Shown in pieces: positions 1 to 6,888 of a DNA stretch of 21,005 bases. Under the pieces are notes generated by a model, which saw only the letters and a list, made by a program, of their open reading frames with translations, was not told the DNA's origin and made no database searches. The DNA is taken from assembly GCA_964425275.1 (NCBI GenBank), contig CAYRLZ010000053.1:1-21005 (forward strand), in the 5' to 3' direction. Every line of letters begins with the position of its first letter. The first letter of the stretch is position 1. The position numbers and the translations under genes were made by a program. The DNA is from CAYRLZ01 sp964425275 (lineage in GTDB: Bacteria; Hydrothermota; Tepidihabitantia; Tepidihabitantales; JBDRVQ01).

Positions 1-2
1 GG

Positions 3-236
3 TTAACTCCCCGGGAGGAGGTCTTTGCTAAGACCTATATAAGGGATAATCGCTTTTTTGCTTTTCCTCCTCTAATTCTGGATGATTTAGAGGTATTTAG
101 CGATGACCTTCTTTCTAGGTACGATGTCCCCGAACACCACAAAATTTACTTGTCCGGGCGAAGGAAAGAGTCAAAAATATCTCTAATTTTTATAAGCCCG
201 ATTTTAACCCCAGAGAAAAATGATGACCAGGGGTAG
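3..236 (+). CDS. Possible 3' end of an unrecognised protein (partial at the left edge)
   Basis: One forward frame stays open from the window edge to a TAG at 234-236, giving 77 residues starting LTPREEVFAKTYIRDNRF and ending LTPEKNDDQG. Codon choice (AAG, AGG, GAG, GAT, TTT) resembles the confident genes here. No signal peptide, membrane segment or familiar motif is visible in the fragment, so no function is proposed. The last 47 nt overlap the convergent 3' end of the PorV-like gene, which is unusual and lowers confidence. The alternative is that this stretch is untranslated sequence downstream of the minus-strand gene; the minus strand of 1-189 has no convincing ORF. Confidence 0.4.
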   Translation, partial: LTPREEVFAKTYIRDNRFFAFPPLILDDLEVFSDDLLSRYDVPEHHKIYLSGRRKESKISLIFISPILTPEKNDDQG

Positions 237-1113
237 GGAACTCACCTTTGATTTGACCAGAATAGTCAATATAAAAAAAACCCTTCTGAAAGCCCAGTCC
301 AAATGTCGGGCTCTTTTTACCATAACCGATGCGGAGAAAGACGGTATTCCTAATGTTAACTTCACTACCCAATGAAAAATCATACCGCTTCTCATAGATC
401 GAATAAGAGAAGTCAAATGCGGGCAAAATAGAGAGGCGATTTATCGGGATATTATAGGAGACGCCTAAATGGGCAGTAGTTGGGAGATAAAATTTTTCTC
501 GGACAAATCTCAAGACATCCCCCCAGTTAAGATAAGAGAAACCAACCTTGAGACCTTGCCAATTATAAAGAATCCCCCAATCAATGCCCCACTGGTCGGT
601 CTCATAAGTATATATTCTTTCGTAGAAGTAGCGAAGAGAAGCGCCCAAAGAAATTCTTTCTGATATTGCCTTGGCTAAGTTGAAGTAAAGAGTCACATCC
701 TTTGGGGAATAATCGCCAATTTTTTCCTCTGGTTTATCACGACGCAATTCAACACTTCCGTAATTAAAAAGAATTAGCCCCAATCCGAAATTTATCAGTT
801 TAGTGGGATGGATAAAAAATAGACTGCTCTGGTCGGTATCGAAAATCCAGTCCGCATAACCAAGATTTAAATTAATGGAATGGAAATTTCCGGCGATTGC
901 TGGATTGAAATAGATGGCAAAACCACCTTGAGCTTGTGATACACCGGTCAGACCCATTCCGATTTCTCGGGCACCGACACCGATCTTTAAGGAATTTAAC
1001 CCGACACTTCTTTCGGCAAAGAGGCGGGAGATAAAAAATAGGGCAAAGAGAAATTTTATTAGGGATTTTATAAAGTGAGTAATTACGGTAAAATCTTTAA
1101 TCTCGGGAATCAT
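190..1113 (-). CDS. PorV/PorQ-like (UPF0164) outer-membrane beta-barrel protein
   Basis: A 307-residue protein with an N-terminal hydrophobic export segment (about residues 17-33, FIKSLIKFLFALFFISRLFA). Just after it comes the family signature LKIGVGAREIGMGLTGVSQ...AIYFNPA, typical of PorV/PorQ/UPF0164 proteins. The remainder is alternating hydrophobic/aromatic strands (for example LNLGYADWIF, VGFSYLNWG, VFLRIGYGKK, FFYIDYSG) expected of an outer-membrane barrel. In Bacteroidetes, PorV and PorQ serve the type IX secretion system; in other phyla the same fold occurs without proven secretion partners, and none is visible here. The ATG lies 3 nt after the stop of the upstream KOW-motif gene, so the two are almost certainly cotranscribed. 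There is no clear Shine-Dalgarno site, which fits translational coupling. Family assignment is firm; exact role is not. Confidence 0.8.
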   Translation of the reverse strand: MIPEIKDFTVITHFIKSLIKFLFALFFISRLFAERSVGLNSLKIGVGAREIGMGLTGVSQAQGGFAIYFNPAIAGNFHSINLNLGYADWIFDTDQSSLFFIHPTKLINFGLGLILFNYGSVELRRDKPEEKIGDYSPKDVTLYFNLAKAISERISLGASLRYFYERIYTYETDQWGIDWGILYNWQGLKVGFSYLNWGDVLRFVREKFYLPTTAHLGVSYNIPINRLSILPAFDFSYSIYEKRYDFSLGSEVNIRNTVFLRIGYGKKSPTFGLGFQKGFFYIDYSGQIKGEFPTPGHHFSLGLKSGL

Positions 1114-1116
1114 CTT

Positions 1117-2238
1117 CTATGTCTCAATGATTTCCACATTTGCCCGGGGAAGGGTGATTCTCTGACCTTCTTCTAATTCCACTTCTAAGACCCTGACCTT
1201 AGATTCCGTCTCAATTGTCTGGAGTTCAATTGGTAAGTTGACGACTTTCCCTAAGAGACCAAAGTAAGGTTCTCGGATAATTCGCACAGTCATCCCGATT
1301 TCCAAACCGGTTTCATAAATTCGGTCGGTTGTCTCTTCCCGGTGTGTATCCTGAGCGACAATCACCTCGGGCCGCATCACCCCGGCTCTTATCTGGGTGG
1401 CGCCATTGATTGAGGCAATCTTTCCGGCAAGCGCGTTGAGGAGTTCAAAGGTTCGTTTAGCCATCTTCATCTTTCCGAATCCTTCGGTAACGATTAAGGT
1501 AAGCCCGCATTTCTCCTGACCGGTTATGGCCACACCAATATCATAGCCCAAGAATTCTTTAATCGTCTCATCTTCAATACCTCCGACAACGACCCCAACT
1601 ACACCTAACTTCCGTGCCTTTTGGAGGGCGGGGAGGGTAATTAATGAACCCCCGACGATTATCTTGCCTCTCATTTTATCATTAAGAGCATTATCATCAA
1701 GGATTTCTTCGGGTGAAGTAGCCACCGGCATAATTTCACCCCGGGCCTCACCGCCGATACCAAAGATTCCTTGAATTAGCGTTGCATAAGTGCCAATCTT
1801 TACCCCTTGGGACGGAAAGACTTCTTCAACAATGCCATCAATATAAGCGGCTACCTGAACCGGCTGGGGTGGTTCGCGGATAATCACCTGACCGGTTATC
1901 TCCGAGATACTTTCAATTGTGCCAGTTATTGGTGATTTGACCGAGGACTTAAAGAGTCCAAAGAAGCCTTTGGTCTGAGCAATTATCTCGTCCGCTGCCA
2001 CTTGCTCTCCTTCCTTCTTTAACATTATCTCTCTTATATCTTCGGGTGGAACACCGAGGAGACCACAGACATTGACCGGTTTGACGCCGCCCGGAAGATT
2101 GGTCCGGGCAACAATATCCTCTCCCTTTACCTTCATCCCCACCTCGGTTAAAATATCACCCGGGATGGGAAGCCTTCTTTCTTTTAAGACCTTTGTCCTT
2201 TCGGCAACCTTTAATCCTGGCGTATAAGCATGTGCCAT
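1117..2238 (-). CDS. Conserved protein with lipoyl-like and KOW-type segments, function unknown
   Basis: The chosen start is the ATG at 2236-2238 (MAHAYTPGLKVAERTKVL), giving 373 residues. An in-frame ATG 27 nt upstream would lie between the -35 and -10 boxes of the apparent promoter and is rejected. The N-terminal third contains short beta segments such as LPIPGDILTEVGMKVKGEDIV and VKSPITGTIESISEITGQV, reminiscent of biotinyl/lipoyl-like barrel-sandwich folds but without an attachment lysine context I would trust. The middle holds a G/V-rich segment (GKIIVGGSL, LGVVGVVVGGI). The C-terminus has a KOW-like motif (MTVRIIREPYFGLLGKVVNLP) like that of NusG C-terminal domains, followed by RITLPRANVEII. 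No signal peptide is present. It is the first gene of a two-gene unit with the PorV-like protein. No biochemical role can be assigned from sequence alone. Confidence 0.8.
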   Translation of the reverse strand: MAHAYTPGLKVAERTKVLKERRLPIPGDILTEVGMKVKGEDIVARTNLPGGVKPVNVCGLLGVPPEDIREIMLKKEGEQVAADEIIAQTKGFFGLFKSSVKSPITGTIESISEITGQVIIREPPQPVQVAAYIDGIVEEVFPSQGVKIGTYATLIQGIFGIGGEARGEIMPVATSPEEILDDNALNDKMRGKIIVGGSLITLPALQKARKLGVVGVVVGGIEDETIKEFLGYDIGVAITGQEKCGLTLIVTEGFGKMKMAKRTFELLNALAGKIASINGATQIRAGVMRPEVIVAQDTHREETTDRIYETGLEIGMTVRIIREPYFGLLGKVVNLPIELQTIETESKVRVLEVELEEGQRITLPRANVEIIET

Positions 2239-2273
2239 AAATTTAATGATAAAGAATTTTTTCAAAAAGTCAA
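2239..2273 (-). promoter_or_regulatory. Sigma70-type promoter for the KOW-motif/PorV-like unit, apparently leaderless
   Basis: Reading the minus strand, TTGACT (2273-2268) is followed by a 16-nt spacer and TATCAT (2251-2246), then 7 nt (TAAATTT) and the ATG at 2238. Transcription normally begins about 7 nt past the -10 box, so the start would fall on or next to the A of the ATG, giving a leaderless message. No Shine-Dalgarno sequence is present. The same geometry occurs before addB. Confidence 0.65.
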
Positions 2274-2295
2274 CTCCCCAAATCTTAAATAGAAA

Positions 2296-2499
2296 TTAGG
2301 CTTTGAATTAGGCACTCAATTAGATAGAGAATTAGACCGAGGATTAGCCAAAGAGTTAGCCAATTTATTAGTCAGGGGATTAGTTAAAGAATTAGACCTT
2401 CAATTACCCTTTCGGGTAGTTAGAGAATTAGAGAGAGGATTAAGCCTTTAATTAGAAAGAGGATTAGATAGAGAATTAGGCTATAAATTAGACCAAGAA
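2296..2499. repeat. Degenerate 12-nt-period tandem array, 17 units
   Basis: On the + strand, units begin at 2296, 2308, 2320 and every 12 nt thereafter to 2488, with no insertion or deletion across 204 nt. Most begin TTAG; well-conserved copies are TTAGATAGAGAA (2320 and 2464), TTAGTTAAAGAA (2380), TTAGAGAGAGGA (2428) and TTAGAAAGAGGA (2452). Unit 2404 is deviant and with its neighbour forms TACCC-TTTC-GGGTA. The + strand reads mostly as tetrapeptides of the form L-(D/E/A)-(R/K)-(E/G), but the frame has no start codon and one in-frame TAA at 2449-2451. A related array lies at 19676-19970. Origin and role are unknown. Confidence 0.85.
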
Positions 2500-2644
2500 G
2501 GCGACCCAGAGGGTTATCCCCTATCTTCCTTAAAAAATCCCATAAGTTATGATAAATCAAAGACTTAGTGATAAAAATCGGTCTTCACAAACTTGAACTT
2601 TTGTTTTAGAACTTTATTTTGGGTAAAAAATATAATTAAGAGGC
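2500..2644. other. A/T-rich non-coding stretch between the array and acpS
   Basis: No ORF, RNA gene or promoter can be supported here. The sequence becomes A/T-rich after about 2530 and the 12-nt periodicity is lost. Confidence 0.5.
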
Positions 2645-2661
2645 AAAGCGGCTCGCTTTTT
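2645..2661 (-). terminator. Weak hairpin just downstream of acpS, possible terminator
   Basis: AAAGCG (2645-2650), loop GCT, CGCTTT (2654-2659) forms a 6-bp stem 8 nt beyond the acpS stop codon. On the acpS (minus) strand the T-rich run lies some nucleotides away and not directly after the stem. On the + strand only short T and T/A runs follow. It is placed where the eight-gene operon should end, but its strength is doubtful. Confidence 0.35.
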
Positions 2662-2666
2662 AAATT

Positions 2667-3044
2667 TTATATCTCTTCAATAATACAGACGGCACAGGCA
2701 TAACTGTCCGTATGAGAGATTGAAAGATGGCAATTTCTATTGCCCAAATATTCCTTTGCCTTTCCTTTAACGATTATCCAAGGACGATTTCTTTCATCAT
2801 CAATTACTTCAATCTCCTGCCAGGAGATTTTTCCCCGCAGACCAGTTCCTAAGGCCTTAGAGAATGCCTCCTTGGCGGTGAACCTTGCCGCATAGGACTG
2901 AATTTTCCCCTCACTATTCTTCTTCTCACAAAAATCAATTTCGCTTTTGGTGAAGATGCGATTGCGAAATCGGTCACCGTATCTTAAAATTGCCTTTCTG
3001 ATCCGGGCGATTTCAATAATATCAATCCCGATACCAAAGACCAT
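2667..3044 (-). CDS. acpS: Holo-[acyl-carrier-protein] synthase
   Basis: 125 residues, the usual AcpS length. The enzyme transfers 4'-phosphopantetheine from CoA to the serine of apo-ACP in the cytosol, activating fatty-acid synthesis. Hallmarks are the N-terminal GIGIDIIEI with metal-binding Asp8 and the RFTAKEAFSKALGTG helix with Glu59, the two acidic residues that hold Mg2+ in this family; the C-terminal SISHTDSYACAV strand is also typical. The ATG is preceded by AAGG at a 5-nt spacing. The gene follows the HAD hydrolase by 14 nt and is last in the dnaN-headed operon. Confident assignment. Confidence 0.95.
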   Translation of the reverse strand: MVFGIGIDIIEIARIRKAILRYGDRFRNRIFTKSEIDFCEKKNSEGKIQSYAARFTAKEAFSKALGTGLRGKISWQEIEVIDDERNRPWIIVKGKAKEYLGNRNCHLSISHTDSYACAVCIIEEI

Positions 3045-3058
3045 AATAACCTTCTTTA

Positions 3059-3745
3059 TTAAGGGGGTGAGTTTAACTCATCAATAATCTTTAATAGTTC
3101 TAAGATGTCTTTTAATTCGTAATCGGCTCCAGTCTCTTTTGTGCCGAAGGCATCACCGTAGCGAGCAAAGGCGGTCTTCATCCCCAAGAGTTTTGCTCCG
3201 ACAATATCCCGCTCCTCCCAATCACCAACCATCAGGGTTTCATTAGGTTTCAAATTAAGTTTATTCAAGAGAAAGATAAATGGCTCCGGGTCAGGTTTTC
3301 TCTTTCCGGTATCATCAAAACCGACGACAACAGTGAAGTAGTTCTGAAAACCGAGATAGCATAACCTGAGCCATACCTGGATTTTTGGAGCGTCGGAGAT
3401 GACCGCCAACTTTAATCCCCTCTTTAATAGTTCCAGGAGAGTGAACTCGGTATGGGGATAAGGCACCAGGGTAAATTCCCGAGCCCGCCGGTAGCCAACG
3501 ATACCACTGCCCAGGATTTTATAATCAATCTCTCCCAATTCCCTTTCCAAGAGGAGATTGAAGACCTCTTGAAATTCTATCCCCTTCTCCTCGTAGATTT
3601 TATAAATCTTTTCCTTTAATACCTTCTTCTCCATCTTTAACCCAGCATCAATCATCGCATCACAGGCGGCATCAATCGCCATCTCCTTCATCCGCATAAA
3701 GTCAACCAGGGTATTGTCCAAATCAAAGATTACCGCCTTAATCAT
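3059..3745 (-). CDS. HAD-superfamily (subfamily IA) hydrolase
   Basis: 228 residues with all four HAD motifs: FDLDNTL (nucleophile Asp8 and acid Asp10), AVISDAPK (motif II Ser), GKRKPDPEPF (motif III Lys) and MVGDWEERDIVGA (motif IV acids). The helical insert between motifs I and II is the C1-type cap of phosphoglycolate phosphatase-like enzymes. It most likely dephosphorylates a small metabolite in the cytosol; the substrate cannot be read from sequence. The start ATG overlaps the stop of the upstream membrane-protein gene by 8 nt (ATGATTAA), indicating translational coupling. Confidence 0.85.
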   Translation of the reverse strand: MIKAVIFDLDNTLVDFMRMKEMAIDAACDAMIDAGLKMEKKVLKEKIYKIYEEKGIEFQEVFNLLLERELGEIDYKILGSGIVGYRRAREFTLVPYPHTEFTLLELLKRGLKLAVISDAPKIQVWLRLCYLGFQNYFTVVVGFDDTGKRKPDPEPFIFLLNKLNLKPNETLMVGDWEERDIVGAKLLGMKTAFARYGDAFGTKETGADYELKDILELLKIIDELNSPP

Positions 3746-4268
3746 CTTTTTTACTGATTAAAACTATCCAGTAAGTCCAGAAAATCAAAGAGCCGATACC
3801 GGAGATGAGATACCAAATCAGGAAGGTAATTTGTTTGGGAAAGAGCCAAATTTTTGTTGGCAATGTAACTTCGGTTTTCTTTTCTGTTATATCAACCAAT
3901 AATTCCCTTAACTTCATTAAGGTATTGCTTATCTCCAAAGGGGTTGCCTCTCCTTTTTCTTTCCGGGCAATTACCTCTTCTAAGATTTCTTCCCCGCTCT
4001 TTAATCTTTGATACCATAGTCCAAGGTCAGCGCTTGGTGTTTTAAGAAAGTAGGCCGAACTACCGACGGTCAAATTTTTCCGCTCGAGATATTCAATACC
4101 TTTTGCCAAGAATCCCCTTGCTTGATAAACATCCATCGCCTCCCCGGCTAACTTCAGCCAGTCTTCACAACCAATCTTAAACCGGTAGCGCCGGACAATT
4201 TCTAAGGTTAATGTTACAAAGAAAACGATGGTGAGGATAATGGCGAAGATTAGAGAAATTCGTTTCAT
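3738..4268 (-). CDS. Small membrane protein with two flanking TM helices, function unknown
   Basis: The start is taken at the ATG at 4266-4268, whose ATGA overlaps the TGA stop of the HIT gene. A longer reading frame to 4379 would run entirely inside the HIT gene and is rejected. The 176-residue product begins MKRISLIFAIILTIVFFVTL, a transmembrane helix. It then has a charged, mainly helical central region of about 120 residues (for example RLKSGEEILEEVIARKEKG and LMKLRELLVDITEKK) and a second hydrophobic helix near the C-terminus (ITFLIWYLISGIGSLIFWTY), ending KKDD. The central part would face one side of the membrane, probably outside. I do not recognise the family. Tight overlaps on both sides place it in the operon. 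Confidence 0.7.
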   Translation of the reverse strand: MKRISLIFAIILTIVFFVTLTLEIVRRYRFKIGCEDWLKLAGEAMDVYQARGFLAKGIEYLERKNLTVGSSAYFLKTPSADLGLWYQRLKSGEEILEEVIARKEKGEATPLEISNTLMKLRELLVDITEKKTEVTLPTKIWLFPKQITFLIWYLISGIGSLIFWTYWIVLISKKDD

Positions 4269-4747
4269 TTCTTTCCTTGCTGGAAAAAGGGCAAAAGTTT
4301 CTCGTAAGTCTCTTTTAAGTATTCGGCGATGGTTTTGGTCTCGGCGATTATCGGGAGAAAGTTGGTATCGCCGAGCCAACGAGGGACAATATGGATGTGG
4401 AAATGACCAACAACTCCGGCACCGGCCACCTTGCCCAGATTCGCCCCGATATTTAACCCCTGACAGTTCAATGCCTCTTTTAAGACCTGGGTGGATAAAA
4501 TGACCAAATCAAAAATCTCTCCCCTCTCTCCTGGTAATAATCCTTCTAATTTCTTATGAGCAATTGGGGCCACCATTAGATGACCATTATTATAAGGGTA
4601 GCGATTCATAATGACGAAGGCAGACTTTCCCCGATAGAGGATAAAATTCTTCCGATCCGGCTTTTCTTTTAACACCCGGCATAAGAAGCATTTCTTCTCT
4701 TTGCAATAAATATACTCCTTACGCCAAGGGGTCCAGATTTTATTCAT
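4265..4747 (-). CDS. HIT-family nucleotide hydrolase/phosphorylase (Ap4A-type)
   Basis: 160 residues. The catalytic histidine triad is GVVGHFHIHIVPRW (His115, His117, His119). The N-terminal NKIWTPWRKEYIY matches the bacterial Ap4A phosphorylase/ATP-adenylyltransferase-like branch of the HIT family. Cys20 and Cys23 (KCFLC) form the CxxC often used for a structural zinc in this branch. HIT enzymes act on nucleotide phosphate esters, here plausibly diadenosine polyphosphates, in the cytosol; substrate specificity is inference. No Shine-Dalgarno site is evident. It lies 39 nt from endonuclease Q, and its stop overlaps the next start as ATGA. Confidence 0.88.
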   Translation of the reverse strand: MNKIWTPWRKEYIYCKEKKCFLCRVLKEKPDRKNFILYRGKSAFVIMNRYPYNNGHLMVAPIAHKKLEGLLPGERGEIFDLVILSTQVLKEALNCQGLNIGANLGKVAGAGVVGHFHIHIVPRWLGDTNFLPIIAETKTIAEYLKETYEKLLPFFQQGKK

Positions 4748-4786
4748 CAGTAAAATGAGAGCAACATATCGGTTATCATTCTTTTA

Positions 4787-6031
4787 TTAAAAGAGGGTCA
4801 TCTGTTCCTTTACCTCTGGTTCTTCTTCAAAGAGTCTTATCTTACCGAAGACGCCGTCGTAGCCGGGAATAAGATTAACCTTTCCGGCGCGCATCTTTTC
4901 AATACCCTCGGCAATCTTTTCAAAATCGCTTCTTTTCTTTATCTCTTCAATTGGGAGGTTAATCAAGATATCAAATTCCGGACCAAAGGTCTTAATCATT
5001 TCCCTATACTTATTCTTAACAGCGATGCTCTCCTTGGCTACCTTCATACTATCGGCAATTATCTCATCCAAGGGAATTAGATTTTTATAGGGGATGGCAT
5101 TTTGGGGAATAAAACCATCCTCCCGGTCGGCAAGCAATTCTACCCGGTGTAAGACACCAATCGTCAGTCGTTTTCCACAGACCGGGCAGAGGTCATTATT
5201 AAGCATCGCCTCCGATGGTGAAAGACTCACTTGACAACTCCGATGACCATCGTAGTGATATTTTCCTTCTTCGGGAAAGAACTCAATGGTGTATAAAAAT
5301 CGTGCCTTATCCTTTTTCTTAAGGGTATCTTTTATCGCGAAGAAAGAAATCTCGGTATCAAAGACATTTGCCTCCCGACCAAGTTTCGGAGGTGAGTGGG
5401 CATCGGAACAAGAGATTAAGGAAAACCGGTCAAGAGCCGAAAGCCGCCAGTTCATCTTCGGGTCAGAAGATAGACCGGTCTCCAAGGCAAAGACCTCATC
5501 GGTCAAGTCTTCAAAACACTCCTCTATGGCATCATAACCAGAAGCCGAGCCAAAGAGGGAAAACCACGGTGTCCAGATATGGGAGGGGACGATGAAGGAA
5601 TCTGGGGAAACCGTCAAGATTCCTTCCAGCATATCCCGACTGGATAGGGAAAGGGTTGGGCGGCCATCCGATGACAGACTACCATATTTTGCTAAAAATT
5701 CATTTATTGCCGCGGCATCCTGGAAAGAAGGGGTAAAGATGATATTATGAATCCGTCGGAGCCGACCATCTTTTACTGACATATTATTTACTTCGCTGGT
5801 TAGAATAAAATAAACATCAGCCGTTGACTCCTTAGGGGTAAAGACTCCATCCGGCTTTTCGGTTAAATCTTCCTTTAATATCTTGAACCACTCCGGGTGA
5901 GTAAAATCACTCGTCCCAACCAATTTTATTCCTTTGTTCCGGGCCGATTCGGCAATTTTTTTTATCGTCATCTCCTTACTTACCGCTCGGGAAAATGGTG
6001 AGTGGATATGAAAATCAGCGATAAACTTCAT
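4787..6031 (-). CDS. Endonuclease Q (PHP-fold repair nuclease) with C-terminal clamp-binding motif
   Basis: 414 residues, similar in length and motif order to archaeal EndoQ, which nicks 5' of uracil, hypoxanthine, xanthine and abasic sites. The PHP core shows ADFHIHSPFSRAVSKEMT (His8, His10), VGTSDFTHPEW, VPSHIWTPWFSLFG and SCSDAHSPPKLGRE. A zinc-ribbon-like part follows: HRSC, then CPVCGKRLTIGVLHRVELLADR. The C-terminal PGYDGVFGKIRLF resembles the EndoQ end. The protein finishes EEPEVKEQMTLF; QMTLF fits the bacterial beta-clamp-binding consensus QL(S/D)LF at the extreme C-terminus. The 17-nt overlap with the upstream lipoprotein and shared operon with dnaN support a replication-linked repair role. 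The family call is strong; the clamp contact is inference. Confidence 0.88.
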   Translation of the reverse strand: MKFIADFHIHSPFSRAVSKEMTIKKIAESARNKGIKLVGTSDFTHPEWFKILKEDLTEKPDGVFTPKESTADVYFILTSEVNNMSVKDGRLRRIHNIIFTPSFQDAAAINEFLAKYGSLSSDGRPTLSLSSRDMLEGILTVSPDSFIVPSHIWTPWFSLFGSASGYDAIEECFEDLTDEVFALETGLSSDPKMNWRLSALDRFSLISCSDAHSPPKLGREANVFDTEISFFAIKDTLKKKDKARFLYTIEFFPEEGKYHYDGHRSCQVSLSPSEAMLNNDLCPVCGKRLTIGVLHRVELLADREDGFIPQNAIPYKNLIPLDEIIADSMKVAKESIAVKNKYREMIKTFGPEFDILINLPIEEIKKRSDFEKIAEGIEKMRAGKVNLIPGYDGVFGKIRLFEEEPEVKEQMTLF

Positions 6032-6878
6032 AGCGGCGCAGTTTATTCAGTTTTGCCCTTGACCGGGAGATAATCCTTCTCTCTTTGGGTGGTGCCCCGA
6101 CATAAAAATTTCTCTCCCCGGGTTGATTGACCGTGTGAAAAAATCCATAGCCGGCATCAAAAATATTTCCGGGTGAACCGGGGAGGATTGGTGGTCCATC
6201 ACAAGCCCAGATGTTCACTATTCCCTCGCCCTCAAAGATTGTATCAACATAAGAAGGAAAGAAGCGATTTTTCTCATACCGAACAACGGTATCAAAGATT
6301 ATTGTATCCTTCCAGAATTCATAATAATCCCATTCCCCGGTGGTGTCTTCGTAATCGTATTCAATTGTTAAATCAAGCCAATACCAAGTAGCACCGTTTG
6401 CCTTACGCCAGACAACCCAAAGGACCGAATCTTTATTCAAGATGTAAGTTGACTCGGGTCTTAAAATTTCAAAATTACCCGGGAGGAATGCCTCACCCCG
6501 GGCTGAGCCGGCGGAATGCTTTACTAATAATTTATATTTTCTATCAACAACAAATCTCTGCCAATCGGCAAAGAGATACCAGTGATAATGGTAATCAGCA
6601 ATCTTTAATGCCGTATCGTTAATCTGACAGGTAGGGACAACGGGAAATCCGTTTTTATTATAGATATACATCTCTTTATAATAAATTGTCCCCCAGGGCG
6701 CAACATCCCGAAAGATAAACGATGATATATATGCCTTTTCTTTTGAACGACAGCCGCTCAGGAAAGATAAGCCAAGGAATATAAAAAATAAGATAGCAAC
6801 CGATAAAATATATTGGACACCGGTTAACCAAGAAAAAGAGAGTAATTTCTCTTTTGCCATTTTCTTGTCTCTTGCCAT
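6015..6878 (-). CDS. Predicted outer-surface lipoprotein, paralogue of the adjacent gene
   Basis: 287 residues with a positively charged N-terminus, a hydrophobic stretch and a lipobox LSGC (acylated Cys43), followed by a beta-rich domain containing many aromatics. GAGG lies 8 nt before the first ATG, supporting that start over Met7. It aligns along its length with the upstream gene: YYKEMYIYNKNGFPVVP against YYKEIYLYSRDGFSMIP, QINDTALKIADY against QINETTLPITDF, GIVNIWACDGPPILPG against GTINIWAIDGSSILPG, and NQPGERNFYVG against NHSGERYFRIG. These are therefore tandem duplicates. The order of features recalls DUF4249-like lipoproteins, but I would not assert membership. Location is an outer or inner membrane leaflet facing the periplasm or exterior; function unknown. 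Confidence 0.75.
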   Translation of the reverse strand: MARDKKMAKEKLLSFSWLTGVQYILSVAILFFIFLGLSFLSGCRSKEKAYISSFIFRDVAPWGTIYYKEMYIYNKNGFPVVPTCQINDTALKIADYHYHWYLFADWQRFVVDRKYKLLVKHSAGSARGEAFLPGNFEILRPESTYILNKDSVLWVVWRKANGATWYWLDLTIEYDYEDTTGEWDYYEFWKDTIIFDTVVRYEKNRFFPSYVDTIFEGEGIVNIWACDGPPILPGSPGNIFDAGYGFFHTVNQPGERNFYVGAPPKERRIISRSRAKLNKLRRYEVYR

Positions 6879-6888
6879 CCTTCTATCC

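Noticed and set aside
19..36. Hairpin AGGTCTT-TGCT-AAGACCT as a terminator for the PorV-like operon
   Set aside because: It lies over 150 nt beyond the stop, within a possible + strand coding frame, and has no adjacent T-tract.
2296..2499. Reading the first array as a CRISPR array or as a protein-coding gene
   Set aside because: There are no identical repeats with unique spacers, and the unit is 12 nt with no gaps. The one long frame lacks any start codon and contains TAA at 2449-2451.
4269..4379. N-terminal extension of the two-TM membrane protein
   Set aside because: The extension is out-of-frame translation of the HIT gene. The ATG at 4268, overlapping the HIT stop as ATGA and followed directly by a TM helix, is the sensible start.
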